Origin: Ophiothrix spiculata
Taxonomy: Eukaryota > Echinodermata > Ophiuroidea > Amphilepidida > Ophiotrichidae
Assembly (NCBI GenBank): GCA_000969725.1
Contig: JXSR01S015932.1
Strand: one strand, 5' to 3'
Length of the DNA stretch: 25,250 bases
A program made the translations under genes and the position numbers. Shown piece after piece: positions 1 to 8,099 of the stretch (positions within the stretch are counted from its first letter, which is position 1; each line of letters starts with the position of its first letter). The notes under the pieces were generated by a model, which was not told where the DNA came from, searched no databases, and saw only the letters and a program-made list of their open reading frames with translations.

Positions 1-375
1 TGTTTGTTAATATTTATTAAAACTTGTAACTAAAAAGGTAATACACCTTCCGGTTCCATTTATTTTATTCCAATTGAAGAATTGTGATATTTTTTTTTTA
101 ATATACATACACAAAAGAATGTGATGACTTCTGGTCGCTGACAGAGTGCTAGACTTTTACGCATCCTAGTAGTTTCGCTATCGAGGATTTCAAGTTTCAC
201 AGTCCGATACTGCGAATATTCGCAGAGAGTCTTCCAAAACAAAAACATGTCCGACGAGTCGAAAAACAAGGTGAAAAACACGTAAATATCAACAAATTAC
301 AACAAGCGTGTACAAAAATAAAAAATAAAAATAAAAATGCCGGTCGTAGATTTTCGAAATTTACGACCGGGCGGG

Positions 376-415
376 TGAGGGCAACACAACAATTTTTTTT
401 TACACCTAATTGATT
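376..415 (+). repeat. Direct repeat, copy 1 of 2
   Basis: The 40-bp segment starts TGAGGGCAACACAA, runs through a T tract and ends CCTAATTGATT. It is closely matched at 924-962. The repeated unit is too short to identify. It could be the edges of a decayed element about 550 bp long or two fragments of a dispersed repeat. Confidence 0.55.
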
Positions 416-923
416 ATAAGGCTGTATTATTTTGACATCATTTAGTCCTACCTAGCTATTTGGTTTGATTATTGTACAAATATTGGATGGTGACAAACAA
501 ACTTAAATAACTAATCGTATGTATAGGATAAAAGGCACAAAGGTATATCAATAGGTTCCCATCCTTACGTAGAAGAAAGGGCAGTATCATATGTATTGTG
601 CACATGGTTGTAAACTATTATGCATTACATGGTTATGTACTAACATTTATGCACCTGTCTTTAATTTATATATAACACCTAAGTAAGGCCAAAAAAAATC
701 CAAAAATTGTTCTGTTGCTCTCAAATGGAATTCTTTAAAAATTGAGTCGGTTGGTCAGAAAAAAAAATTATAAACATTAATTTTTTTAAAGCACCCAAAG
801 TGTCAAATTTGGGTGTATTTTCCACTATTTAAAAAAAAATTAACATGCACCCAATCTGAGCAAAATTTGGTGCTTTCCGACCCTAATATATTTTTTGACC
901 ATTTTTTGACCAGGGTAGGTTGC

Positions 924-962
924 TGAGGGCAACACAATAACTTTTTTTGGGCCTAATTGATT
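924..962 (+). repeat. Direct repeat, copy 2 of 2
   Basis: This is the second copy of the segment at 376-415, in the same orientation, with a shorter T tract and GGG in place of ACA before CCTAATTGATT. The matching start and end with a variable middle suggest common descent rather than chance. Confidence 0.55.
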
Positions 963-1134
963 GAAAATTATAAATAGGTCATTTTCAATATTGAAATTTA
1001 TAACTTTTTAAGGATGATCAAATAGATTGCGACATGTTGTATGTATAAATTTAAAGTAATTATTTAACCTTAGAACAGCATCACAGACATAAATGGGCAC
1101 GGAATTGCTGCCCAGACAGGCCACGCTCAGTGTC

Positions 1135-1230
1135 TTGCCATAGCTAGACATTGGATCCGGATGCAGGGGGTCAGGGTTCGAAGGTTCGAATCCCAGGGGG
1201 TGAACCGGGGGATCCAGAAATTTTTGTATG
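1135..1230 (+). repeat. Possible tRNA-derived SINE fragment
   Basis: A perfect match to the RNA polymerase III B-box, GGTTCGAATCC, lies at 1183-1193. A loosely A-box-like TAGCTAGACATTGG sits at 1141-1154, a spacing close to that in tRNA genes. The flanks do not pair into a T-stem or acceptor stem, so this is not a functional tRNA. The surrounding 1080-1220 is clearly richer in G+C than its neighbours, as expected of an inserted element. A chance B-box is the alternative. Confidence 0.3.
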
Positions 1231-1239
1231 ACGTATTTG

Positions 1240-1732
1240 GACTTCAAGAATAAATATGTATTTATTTCGCTGTACTATTATCATCTTTTAAGCTCTGAAT
1301 TTTTTTTAAGGAGTGATAGTATTACCCTTCAGAAGCTGTGTGCATACTGATGGTAATACACACATGGCATTAGTTAGATATCAAAATAGGAGATTATAAT
1401 AAAACTGAAATTCAATAGGTTCAATACATATTTTTTTTTGGTTTCAAAAAATTGTTCCCAGGTCTTCAAAATAAAAAGATCCTTTTTTTTCAGCAGAGTT
1501 AGGGGTTTGACCCTTACAAACTATTTTGTAAAGCTTAGAGGATGATCATTTAACCAAGTCTATAAATAAAACAATTCTTTAAATAGTACATTCCATAAGC
1601 AAGTCAAACATTGCATATGTAAGGCAAGGTTCTGTCCTTTCAAATACACAAAGTATGAGACTGGAAGCACCATATTAATCTAAATCTTGCAACAATAGAT
1701 GATTAAGTAAGTAATAATAAGCATATAAATAC
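1240..1732. other. Non-coding, nothing recognised
   Basis: AT-rich sequence with poly-T tracts and no frame that looks coding. No inverted ends, tandem array or RNA gene could be made out here. Confidence 0.45.
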
Positions 1733-1987
1733 ATGTGATGACTCACCCCGAAAAGGAGGACTTTGTGACAGAACACTTTTCGGGAAAATGATGAAAATAG
1801 GCAGCACAAAATAAAGAAAATAATAAGAATTTACAGCAGATTTTCTGTTGTAAAATTTGATAGCTTTGATCAATTTCAACAAGTAAGGGGTCATTTTAAA
1901 GCTTAGAAAATGTTGAAACAGATGAAATGATAAAATCTAAATCGATATCATCTTCAAAGTCCCCCCTTTTGGGGTGAGCCATCACAT
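1733..1987. mobile_element. Miniature TIR element (about 255 bp)
   Basis: The two ends are 33-bp inverted repeats (1733-1765 and 1955-1987) that match at 29 of 33 positions by eye. The outer tip reads ATGTGATGACTCACCCC on the left and GGGGTGAGCCATCACAT on the right. The interior has no plausible transposase frame. This is the layout of a MITE (miniature inverted-repeat transposable element). No clean target-site duplication was found, so the superfamily is left open. The 63-residue frame on the minus strand that overlaps it is not regarded as a gene. Confidence 0.6.
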
Positions 1988-2291
1988 ATTGCATTGATTG
2001 CATTGATATCATAATAATGATAAAAATAAATACATTAAGTTAGAGAATAAAATATATAAGGTTTGTTTTGTCTGTCATCCATCGTCTCATAATGGATGGG
2101 CGTACATTATCTTGAGTAATATGGTATATGGGTACCCCCGCATTATTATCTTTAATTCTCATCCTTAGTCAAACATTTGAGACATTTAAAGATCAAGAAT
2201 GAAGTCAATTATTTGCAAAACAATAGATATCATTATAGGAAGAACGTACACCATTTTTCAGATATAAACATTCTAATTCAAGTGAAGATTT
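1988..2291. other. Non-coding spacer
   Basis: AT-rich. The only structure noted is TCTCATAATGGATGG at about 2083, which recurs exactly near 2679, so the two copies lie on either side of the miniature element at 2292-2595. Confidence 0.4.
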
Positions 2292-2595
2292 CCAGGGGAG
2301 GGGAGCACTCACATTTGTGAGCACGATACTTATGTCCGGCGGTCAAGACCTCCTTTTTCAGGCCGCCAGGCCGCCCACTAGATCCCCATTTTCAGCATGA
2401 TTCAGTTCTTTAGACTCCCATTTTTGAGGAAAAATACAAACTTTTAACTAAAATGCAATTTTTGTAAGCTCAGAAGGCTATTTTTGGCCAAAATGTAAGT
2501 TTGGTAGACCCTCAAAAATCCCTCAGTTCACCTGACCCCAATTTTGGCGCTTTGCACCTGATGTACCTACCATTTTCAAAGTTAAATGCCCCCCA
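2292..2595. mobile_element. Miniature element with G/C-run termini, copy A
   Basis: The segment starts CCAGGGGAGGGG and ends GCCCCCCA. It is bordered by GAAGATTT (2284-2291) and GAAGAATT (2596-2603), an 8-bp duplication with one mismatch. Its body is the reverse complement of a related copy at 20035-20387: both contain the ATGTCCGGCGGTCAAGA core and the CACTAGATCCCCATTTTCAGC block. An 8-bp duplication fits hAT, P or Merlin-type insertion, but no transposase is present to decide. The overlapping small open frame starting at 2501 is part of the element, not a gene. Confidence 0.7.
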
Positions 2596-2603
2596 GAAGA
2601 ATT

Positions 2604-3182
2604 ATTGCACGTCAGATGTGTGCATATATATACACAGTGCCCCAAGTTTCATATATAAACACGCTTTCATATATTATCTCATAATGGATGGCCAATTATT
2701 CCTTCTAAGGAAGTTAATTTACACTCATTGACCAAAAATGATGAATAAACTGCACATCAAAAAATCCTACCCATGATTTGTACATGCTTGCAGACAAACT
2801 AAATGAATTTTTTCCTGATAATTTTTGGCACTCCAACCAAGTCTCATTGCTTTGAAGTTAGAAGGTATGAAACTTGCCAATAAACAACACAGAGTTGCAA
2901 AGAATTGTTATTTTTTAAAGAACTACCTTTGAATACGTCAACCCTGTGTTTCTCAACTGGAAATCAATCTTTACTGAAATTTTAGCCCAAACACAGTTGT
3001 GCATATAAAATTAAAATAAGTCATGACACACGCTCCTGCAATTCATATGCATAAAAGCGGGCAATTCGAATCGTTATTTGAGATGGGTGGTAGTGCGCAT
3101 CCACTTCACGCCTATTTGGGTGCATCGTTATGCTTTATCAGTGCATTTTAGGATTAAATTTAACGTAAGATTGATTGATTTA
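2604..3182. other. Non-coding, nothing recognised
   Basis: AT-rich, no gene-like frame. It separates the miniature element from the foldback repeat that lies beyond the 3' end of the LRR gene. Confidence 0.4.
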
Positions 3183-3655
3183 AAATGAAAATTAGGTTCG
3201 TTCACTATTCCGAAAATAAAATAGGGTTCACCAGTCTGAAAATGAGGTAAGGTTTGCTAGTCTGAAACTGAAATAATGTTTGCTACTCCAACTAATTATC
3301 CTAGTATTCTATGTCTTTTTTGGACTAGCAAACCTTATTTTCCAGACTGGCAAACCTGATCTCATTTTAAGACTAGCAAACCTGATTTCATTATTGCATT
3401 AATGGACCTTATTTCATTTTCGGACTTGGGTACCCTTTTTTTATTTTCGGACTGGCAAACATTTTGGACTAATGAACCTTCTTTCATTTTCAGATTAGCA
3501 AACCTGATTTCATTTTGGACTAGTGAACCTTCTTTTATTTTCTGGCTGAAAAACCTTAGGAACACTTTTAAATTTTGGACTAGCTGACCTTATTTGTGAT
3601 TTTCAAACAAGTGAACCCTTCTTCATTTTCATAGTAGCGAACCTTTCAACTAGCA
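3183..3655. repeat. Foldback-type tandem repeat, locus 1
   Basis: The right part (about 3331-3655) is a run of diverged units of about 31-33 bp built on GGACTAGCAAACCTGATTTC, with the core GACTAGCAAACC recurring as GACTGGCAAACC, GATTAGCAAACC and GACTAGTGAACC. The left part (3183-3287) carries the same motif in reverse complement, for example AGGTTTGCTAGTCTG. About 40 bp of unrelated sequence separates the arms. Tandem subunits in opposite orientation around a centre is the layout of foldback elements, such as Drosophila FB or sea urchin TU. The small open frames on both strands here arise because unit lengths are near multiples of three, so they are not genes. Confidence 0.7.
3534..3539 (-). 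terminator. Candidate poly(A) signal of the LRR gene
   Basis: This is the first canonical AATAAA on the minus strand after the LRR stop codon, about 210 bases downstream, read as TTTATT on the plus strand. It lies inside a unit of the foldback repeat. A non-canonical signal closer to the stop cannot be excluded. Confidence 0.35.
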
Positions 3656-3751
3656 GGCAGTAATCAAAATGAGCACATGGTTGTTGTTTAAATAAACATT
3701 TAAAACTGATTATCTAAGCAACAAAAAAGTATGCTCAACTCATAGCTTAGC

Positions 3752-5206
3752 TTATACGCTTTCATCATGAAAATCTGTGGCTTGTTCACTCTGTGAGATT
3801 GGTAGTGTTAGAGTCGAGGGTTGTTTGAATTTGACAGGTTGATATACGTGTTGGAAATTCTTGGAGATGTTAAATAAACGTGGATGAATCTTCTTTTTTG
3901 AATAAAGAGAATAAAGCCAAAATAAAAGAAGACCAAGGCCCAATGCTCCAAAAACAATACCCAAAATGGTCTCCAACAATTTGCTACTTGTAGGTGGTGT
4001 CTTCTCTGGCATTTTGCTGCTTGTAGGTGTCTCCTCTGGTATTTTGCCACTTGATAGTGTCTCGTTTGGCATTTTGCCTCTTGGTGGTGTCTCCTCTGGC
4101 ATTTTGGCTCTTGGTGGTGTCTCCTCTGGCATTTTGCTTGGTGGTATTTCCTGTGCCTTTTCAGGGACATCCTCTGTCTCAGCTATTGGATTTTGTAAAC
4201 CAGGAGATACCAAAGAATCACAGTTGAACTCATATTCTAATGGTATTTCTTTTAGTTTTTGATCCTTGAGACAGTCAGGCTTTTCACAAACAGGATCATC
4301 TGAAATAACAGATGGGTCATGCCTGTGATACCAGCTTATAAGTGATTTGAGGTCTGCATCACATACAAATGGGTTATCTTCCACATAAATCTTATTCAAA
4401 CTCTGGAATATGTTTGTTGAACTTGAAATAGTTGTAATGCGATTACCTGAAATGTTTAAAAGATTCAGTTGATGAGTTGGCAACAGGGCAATAAATCCAG
4501 TGGATGCTATGTTGTTTTGGGCAACTTTCAGAACAGCCAAGCCAACAAGACCCTTAAAGGCATTAGGTTCAATAATAGTGATTCTATTGAAATTCAGATC
4601 CAGATAAAGCAAGTTTTCTAGATCCAAGAAGGTTTCATTTTGTAAAACCTTGAGATGATTGTTAGCCATATACAGATACCGCAATTTCTTGAGCATGGAC
4701 AGGCTTTCTTGTGTAATCACTGTTAGATTATTGTTGCTGATATGAAGGACCTCTAGCTTGAAGAGTCCTTGGAATGCTTGGACTTCAACAACACTTATCT
4801 GATTCTTATTCAAATAGAGTTCCTTAAGATTTGGAACACCTGTGAATGTCAAATTTGCCACATTGGTGAGCAGATTCTCCTGGAGATTGATGTACCATAT
4901 CTTAGTATTTCCAACAAATGCATTTGGATGGATATGTCTTAGAGGATTGTTCTCAAGGTTGAACTGCTGCAAGTTTACAAAAATTGTAAAGGCATTTTCA
5001 TTTAGTCCATATATGTTATTGTAATTTAATTCCAAAACTCTAGCCTCAGAACATTGTACGGGTGGGTTTGAGAGAGTGAGATTTGTACATACTGCATCAC
5101 CAATCCATGGGGTATAGAGACATGGTCCACAATGTTGTGGTGTTTCCTCATCAGCAGCCATCACCGTAATGATGATACTGCATAAAATTATACAGACTTT
5201 GGCCAT
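3752..5206 (-). CDS. Type I transmembrane leucine-rich-repeat protein
   Basis: A 484-residue cell-surface protein, probably acting in recognition, adhesion or innate immunity. The ligand cannot be inferred. Seen in order: signal peptide (about 1-17); a cysteine-bearing N-terminal cap (C26, C29, C40, C52); nine LRRs of the 24-residue LxxLxLxxNxL type (about 55-272); a C-terminal cap with C282, C307, C312 and C329; a proline/threonine-rich stalk of about six decapeptide repeats on KMPEETPPR (about 355-410); a transmembrane helix (about 412-432) followed by KKK; and a cytoplasmic tail of about 50 residues with a YQPV sorting-like motif and C-terminal DESV. Sequons at N42, N118, N160, N190, N251 and N381 suggest glycosylation. 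The C-terminal cap has CDAD where the family usually has CxC. There is no TIR, kinase or immunoglobulin domain, so this is not a Toll-like receptor as it stands. The start is strong: A at -3, G at +4, an in-frame stop upstream and a signal peptide immediately after it. The coding region is uninterrupted; the 5' leader is spliced. The 120-residue frame inside its 3' end is a shadow produced by the 30-bp repeat. Confidence 0.93.
   Translation of the reverse strand: MAKVCIILCSIIITVMAADEETPQHCGPCLYTPWIGDAVCTNLTLSNPPVQCSEARVLELNYNNIYGLNENAFTIFVNLQQFNLENNPLRHIHPNAFVGNTKIWYINLQENLLTNVANLTFTGVPNLKELYLNKNQISVVEVQAFQGLFKLEVLHISNNNLTVITQESLSMLKKLRYLYMANNHLKVLQNETFLDLENLLYLDLNFNRITIIEPNAFKGLVGLAVLKVAQNNIASTGFIALLPTHQLNLLNISGNRITTISSSTNIFQSLNKIYVEDNPFVCDADLKSLISWYHRHDPSVISDDPVCEKPDCLKDQKLKEIPLEYEFNCDSLVSPGLQNPIAETEDVPEKAQEIPPSKMPEETPPRAKMPEETPPRGKMPNETLSSGKIPEETPTSSKMPEKTPPTSSKLLETILGIVFGALGLGLLLFWLYSLYSKKKIHPRLFNISKNFQHVYQPVKFKQPSTLTLPISQSEQATDFHDESV
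3968..4148 (-). repeat. 30-bp coding minisatellite in the LRR gene stalk
   Basis: About six units of 30 bp, seen on the plus strand as variations of GGTGTCTCCTCTGGCATTTT, encode the decapeptide repeats of the juxtamembrane stalk. Because 30 is a multiple of three, an extra unit lengthens the stalk without shifting the frame, and all three frames stay open, which explains the shadow frames here. The last unit before the membrane has one additional residue. Confidence 0.85.
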
Positions 5207-5256
5207 TATGATGATGATGATGATGCATTCATGTAGCCTTCAACAGAAGCCCTCAT
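5206..5256 (-). promoter_or_regulatory. Upstream ORF overlapping the LRR start codon
   Basis: In the leader exon a frame encoding MRASVEGYMNASSSSS starts at 5256 and ends at TAA (5208-5206). The last A of that stop is the first A of the main ATG, giving TAATG. The uORF ATG has C at -3 and A at +4, a weak context, whereas the main ATG has A at -3 and G at +4. Known behaviour of such arrangements is leaky scanning or termination-coupled reinitiation. The serine run comes from a short (ATC)n microsatellite just before the start codon, so its length may vary. Confidence 0.55.
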
Positions 5257-5283
5257 GAGGATCACTTGCTGCTGTTTGATATT

Positions 5284-5302
5284 TCTGGAAAAATAAAGGA
5301 AT
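5284..5302 (-). other. 3' splice acceptor of the LRR gene leader
   Basis: On the minus strand a pyrimidine-rich run, CTATTCCTTTATTTTTCCAG, ends at 5285, so the exon starts at 5284 and continues without interruption through the coding region. This implies at least one upstream 5' UTR exon at higher coordinates, which was not located. The acceptor is a good consensus match, but a first exon was not confirmed. Confidence 0.6.
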
Positions 5303-5339
5303 AGAAATAATAAAAATGATATGATACATCACTTATTGT

Positions 5340-5510
5340 TTAATATATTGGATAAGTGGTTTAATTCGTGCTATATACATTAATTTTCGCGCTTAATTTG
5401 CCTAGCGCAAAAATAAATGTAGCACAAAAAGTGGAATGTATATAACGCCACACGATAAAAAAATCATAAGCGCGAAAATAAAAGCACGTGAAATGATTCA
5501 AAATAGCTCA
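5340..5510. repeat. Repeat with inverted GCGCGAAAATAAA-type segments
   Basis: Related segments occur in both orientations: ATTTTCGCGCTTA (about 5382), GCGCAAAAATAAATG (about 5405) and AAGCGCGAAAATAAAA (about 5467). CTATATACATT and AATGTATATA are also inverted. The pattern suggests a small inverted-repeat element in the presumed intron of the LRR gene, with ends too decayed to place. Confidence 0.35.
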
Positions 5511-5678
5511 AAATAAGATTTGCTCAAAAATTACAGAATGTTGCAGTCTGAAATACTACCGTATATTTGAATGCCAATCCTGTTTAAAACACACACCCAA
5601 ATGTATATGCTGCAGCAGCGCAGAATCATTTAAGGCAATCAGCTTCAACATAATTATTATTCTTGATATAAAACAAAC

Positions 5679-5861
5679 AAGTCATTGAATAGCGTATGCT
5701 CTATAAAATATCTTAGAGTCGTTATAGATAAAAATCTAACCTGGAACAACTATGAAAATGCAATGACAAAAACAATTTCAAGAAATATTGGCATGATGGC
5801 GAAACACTTTCTACCAAAATCCATATTATATACTCACTACTTTTGCCTTGCATCAACTTGA
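5679..5861 (+). pseudogene. LINE reverse transcriptase fragment (decayed)
   Basis: The plus-strand frame reads SIKYLRVVIDKNLTWNN, then KTISRNIGMMAKHFLPKSIL, and ends at TGA (5859-5861). The string KYLGV-IDxxLTW followed by ISRNIG and a HFLPKSxL block is characteristic of the region just after the catalytic palm in non-LTR retrotransposon reverse transcriptases of the CR1/L2/jockey type. Here G of KYLGV is R. Sequence upstream contains stops, so only a remnant survives. It probably belongs with the LINE-like tail at 6165-6325. Confidence 0.7.
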
Positions 5862-5915
5862 ATACTCTCTTTCCTTTTTAGGGCACTGTCTTGTACTTAA
5901 AGTTTCTCTTTGTGA

Positions 5916-6146
5916 GGGCATGTTCACACAGAAGAATTTGGTCATGACTATATTCTCGCTCGTGAGCCACTAACGAGCAAATTCCTAGTGTAAACGCAAT
6001 TATAGAAAAGTGTTATTCTTGTGACCAAAAGTGACGTGTCACTAGTTTTAACGCACAAATCATGTCCCAGTGTGAATGCAAGTGTGAAGTTGTCTCGCTC
6101 TAGAGCCGGTCATGACAAGTCATGACTATTATGTGTGAACACAGCC
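5916..6146. mobile_element. Small inverted-repeat element inside LINE remnant
   Basis: The left end GGGCATGTTCACACAGAA and right end TGTGTGAACACAGCC are inverted copies of a GGC(T)TGTTCACACA tip. TCATGACT also occurs near both ends, and AGTGTAAACGCAA / AGTGTGAATGCAA in the middle. No coding frame. It lies between the reverse-transcriptase scrap and the LINE-like tail, which suggests it inserted into the LINE. No target duplication could be defined. Confidence 0.5.
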
Positions 6147-6164
6147 AATATGATAATTATAGTT

Positions 6165-6325
6165 GTTTGTTTAAATTTTTGTTTCATTTTTGTTTTTTGT
6201 AGGGTAAACTTGTCTCAGGCCTTTTTGGGTCTTTTGATTATATCCACAATATAATTTGTGTATTTTTGTACCTGTTGTTATGTATACATGTATACTGAAA
6301 TAAAACAGAATCAGAATGTAAATAA
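6165..6325 (+). repeat. LINE-like 3' tail
   Basis: A T-rich stretch followed by GGCCTTTTTGGGTC and ending CTGAAATAAAACAGAATCAG resembles the 3' untranslated ends of CR1/L2-type LINEs, which typically end ...CTGAAATAAA plus a short simple repeat. It follows the reverse-transcriptase fragment in the same orientation. Assignment rests on general resemblance only. Confidence 0.4.
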
Positions 6326-6329
6326 TGGT

Positions 6330-7780
6330 GCTACTGATTACATGAACTGACATAATTGTTGTATGTACCAACAAAAACCATACTCTTATTTCACTCAGTT
6401 TTTGATTGAATCTGCAAAATTTAATTACAATTTTTTTCAAAACATTGACATAATAATGCTAACTTTTACTTCAGCTGTGTTCTAGCAGCTATTTATTCTC
6501 CATAGACTTTTTAGTGAGATAAAAATGCCCAACATGTTTGTTTGGACCCAGTGGATCAAAACATTTATCACAACAAGGGATTGGCATAAATTATGAAATG
6601 TGACTACCGTTGGGTATCGATAAAGCTAAGGCACATTGAAGATGGTAAATTTGCCAGTGTCTAGGCCCTTAACTGCCCTTTGGACAGTCATGAACTAAAA
6701 TAATAGTTATTTTGAATAGCTAATAGCACATACTATAGTGAATTTTTTTAATAGTGACACCAAATTAGAAATTTTTGGGGCGTGTCGACGATTCCATTCA
6801 TTCTGAGAGGTTGTATGCTTTATCTAGGCAATTCAATAGAGATTTGATATAACAGTTACATAACAGATATGTGGCCATAATAAAATAAAGTCCGCTTTCT
6901 TACAAAAAATAATGATATAAAACCGTAGTTGGCATACATTGCCCAATGATTTTGCCACATTGACTTGAATCTCTATAATGGAATAGAAAGCAGGCATCTG
7001 AAACAGTATTTAGGCCTACTAACGTTGACAATAATCATTTCAATGTTGACATTGTTTTGGATTTTGTAATTGGTAACAAACGACAGCAATAATGTGGCCT
7101 AATGATATAAATATGGGCCCATTAAATCAAACAAATCGAATCAACTCGAATCGATAGCATGACATCAAATTTTTGGACAATAATTTCCATCGAACCTGAT
7201 TGATAACCTTGCATATTCTATTGAAAATATCTCATTTAATGAGGGTTAGATCATCATATTATGTTGAACATAGTCGAGCATTATATGGCTTTTTAGTTTT
7301 GTTCTGAACCCATCCCCTCCAAATATAATCTTACCATCACCAATATGCGCTTGGTGACAGGAATAAAAAATTTCACTATATACTGCCATAGACACATAGG
7401 CTAATGAACTCAATAAAGACGAAATGATTTGTTTCATCTGACTATGCCACTCATTCCATGAAAGCATAACCAGTACATCATTTCCAGATCACAAAATTGC
7501 TTGGAACTAAAATCAAGCAAAATCTATATTCAAATTGAATTCCATGAAAGCATGACCAACACACAGATTCTTTCTGCACAAAATAATAGAGAGCCACAAC
7601 AACACGAGAACCAAACATTATGGGAACCACCAAAAATATTTATTTTTGCACAATTTACATTTCTCTTGGCATTAAATGTAGTGGAGCCATATAGTAAAAT
7701 TAATGATTGTAACATGTTTCTTTTAACCACACCTACTGGCCCTTGCATAGTACCTTGCATGATCTTAGTTTATTTTCCAT
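6330..7780. other. Non-coding, nothing recognised
   Basis: AT-rich DNA with several open frames of 70-100 codons on both strands. None has a domain, a signal sequence, conserved-looking composition or splice context, and frames at 7501-7809 and 7530-7760 overlap on opposite strands. They are treated as chance. Confidence 0.5.
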
Positions 7781-7794
7781 TGACCTTTGACCTT
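7781..7794 (-). promoter_or_regulatory. DR1 nuclear-receptor-type half-site pair
   Basis: TGACCTTTGACCTT on the plus strand reads AAGGTCAAAGGTCA on the minus strand: two AGGTCA half-sites separated by one base, the direct-repeat-1 element bound by RXR, HNF4 and COUP-TF type receptors. The match is perfect, but no promoter or gene is close, and such motifs also occur in dispersed repeats. Confidence 0.3.
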
Positions 7795-7799
7795 GAATG

Positions 7800-8090
7800 G
7801 CTAAAATGATAAATAGAAATAAGTGCAAGTGATTTATAGTGCACTATGCCTCCCCTGACTTGTATATAATTAAATACGCAGCCTCAGCACACTTTACAGA
7901 GCATATACAATTAGTTCTAATTATTGGTTAAACACTACCTGGGCTTCCTGGGGCCAAAGGGCTTACTGCGCGCGGCCTACATAAATTGGCGCAACCCCAG
8001 CTTGAGCAATTCACACCCTCATAGAATATGCAGTTTTTGCATATCCACCTACAGCTGCACTCGAACGTGATATAATCAATACAGCCCATG
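7800..8090. other. Non-coding spacer before the hAT-type element
   Basis: AT-rich sequence with a somewhat GC-richer patch at about 7935-8010. No gene or repeat was recognised. Confidence 0.4.
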
Positions 8091-8099
8091 TTTATCATT

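Larger units (their letters stand above)
1..1000. other. Non-coding AT-rich DNA with a short hairpin and a direct repeat
   Basis: No convincing gene is seen. A 9-bp perfect inverted repeat (CCGGTCGTA at 340-348 and TACGACCGG at 362-370) can form a hairpin with a 13-base loop. A 40-bp direct repeat beginning TGAGGGCAACACAA and ending CCTAATTGATT lies at 376-415 and again at 924-962. A less AT-rich patch at about 120-290 contains a short frame, MSDESKNKVKNT, in a fair start context (A at -3), with AAG|GTGAAA resembling a 5' splice site inside it. This could be a first exon but is unsupported by anything else. A poly-A/T-rich stretch with small hairpins (AAAGCACCCAAAG...) fills 780-880. Confidence 0.5.

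Noticed and set aside
376..962. Long terminal repeats of a retrovirus-like element
   Set aside because: The repeat is only about 40 bp, lacks TG...CA ends, and there is no primer-binding site, polypurine tract or coding sequence between copies.
1135..1210. tRNA gene
   Set aside because: The B-box is perfect but the T-stem and acceptor stem do not pair and no anticodon arm could be drawn. Kept only as a possible SINE scrap.
3362..3587. Open frames on both strands with repeated peptide units
   Set aside because: They arise from the foldback repeat, whose unit lengths are close to multiples of three. Both strands are open, and neither encodes a known domain.
3808..4170. 120-codon frame on the minus strand with repeated KCQRRHHQ-type units
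   Set aside because: It is the LRR gene's 30-bp repeat read in another frame. The LRR frame has a signal peptide, LRRs and a membrane helix, so this one is a shadow.
3752..5206. Toll-like receptor
   Set aside because: The ectodomain is LRR-type, but the cytoplasmic part is about 50 residues with no TIR domain, and no downstream exon is needed because the frame ends with a normal stop after a short tail.
7501..7809. 102-codon open frame on the plus strand
   Set aside because: No domain, no signal sequence, and overlapped by an open frame on the other strand. Ordinary for DNA of this composition.
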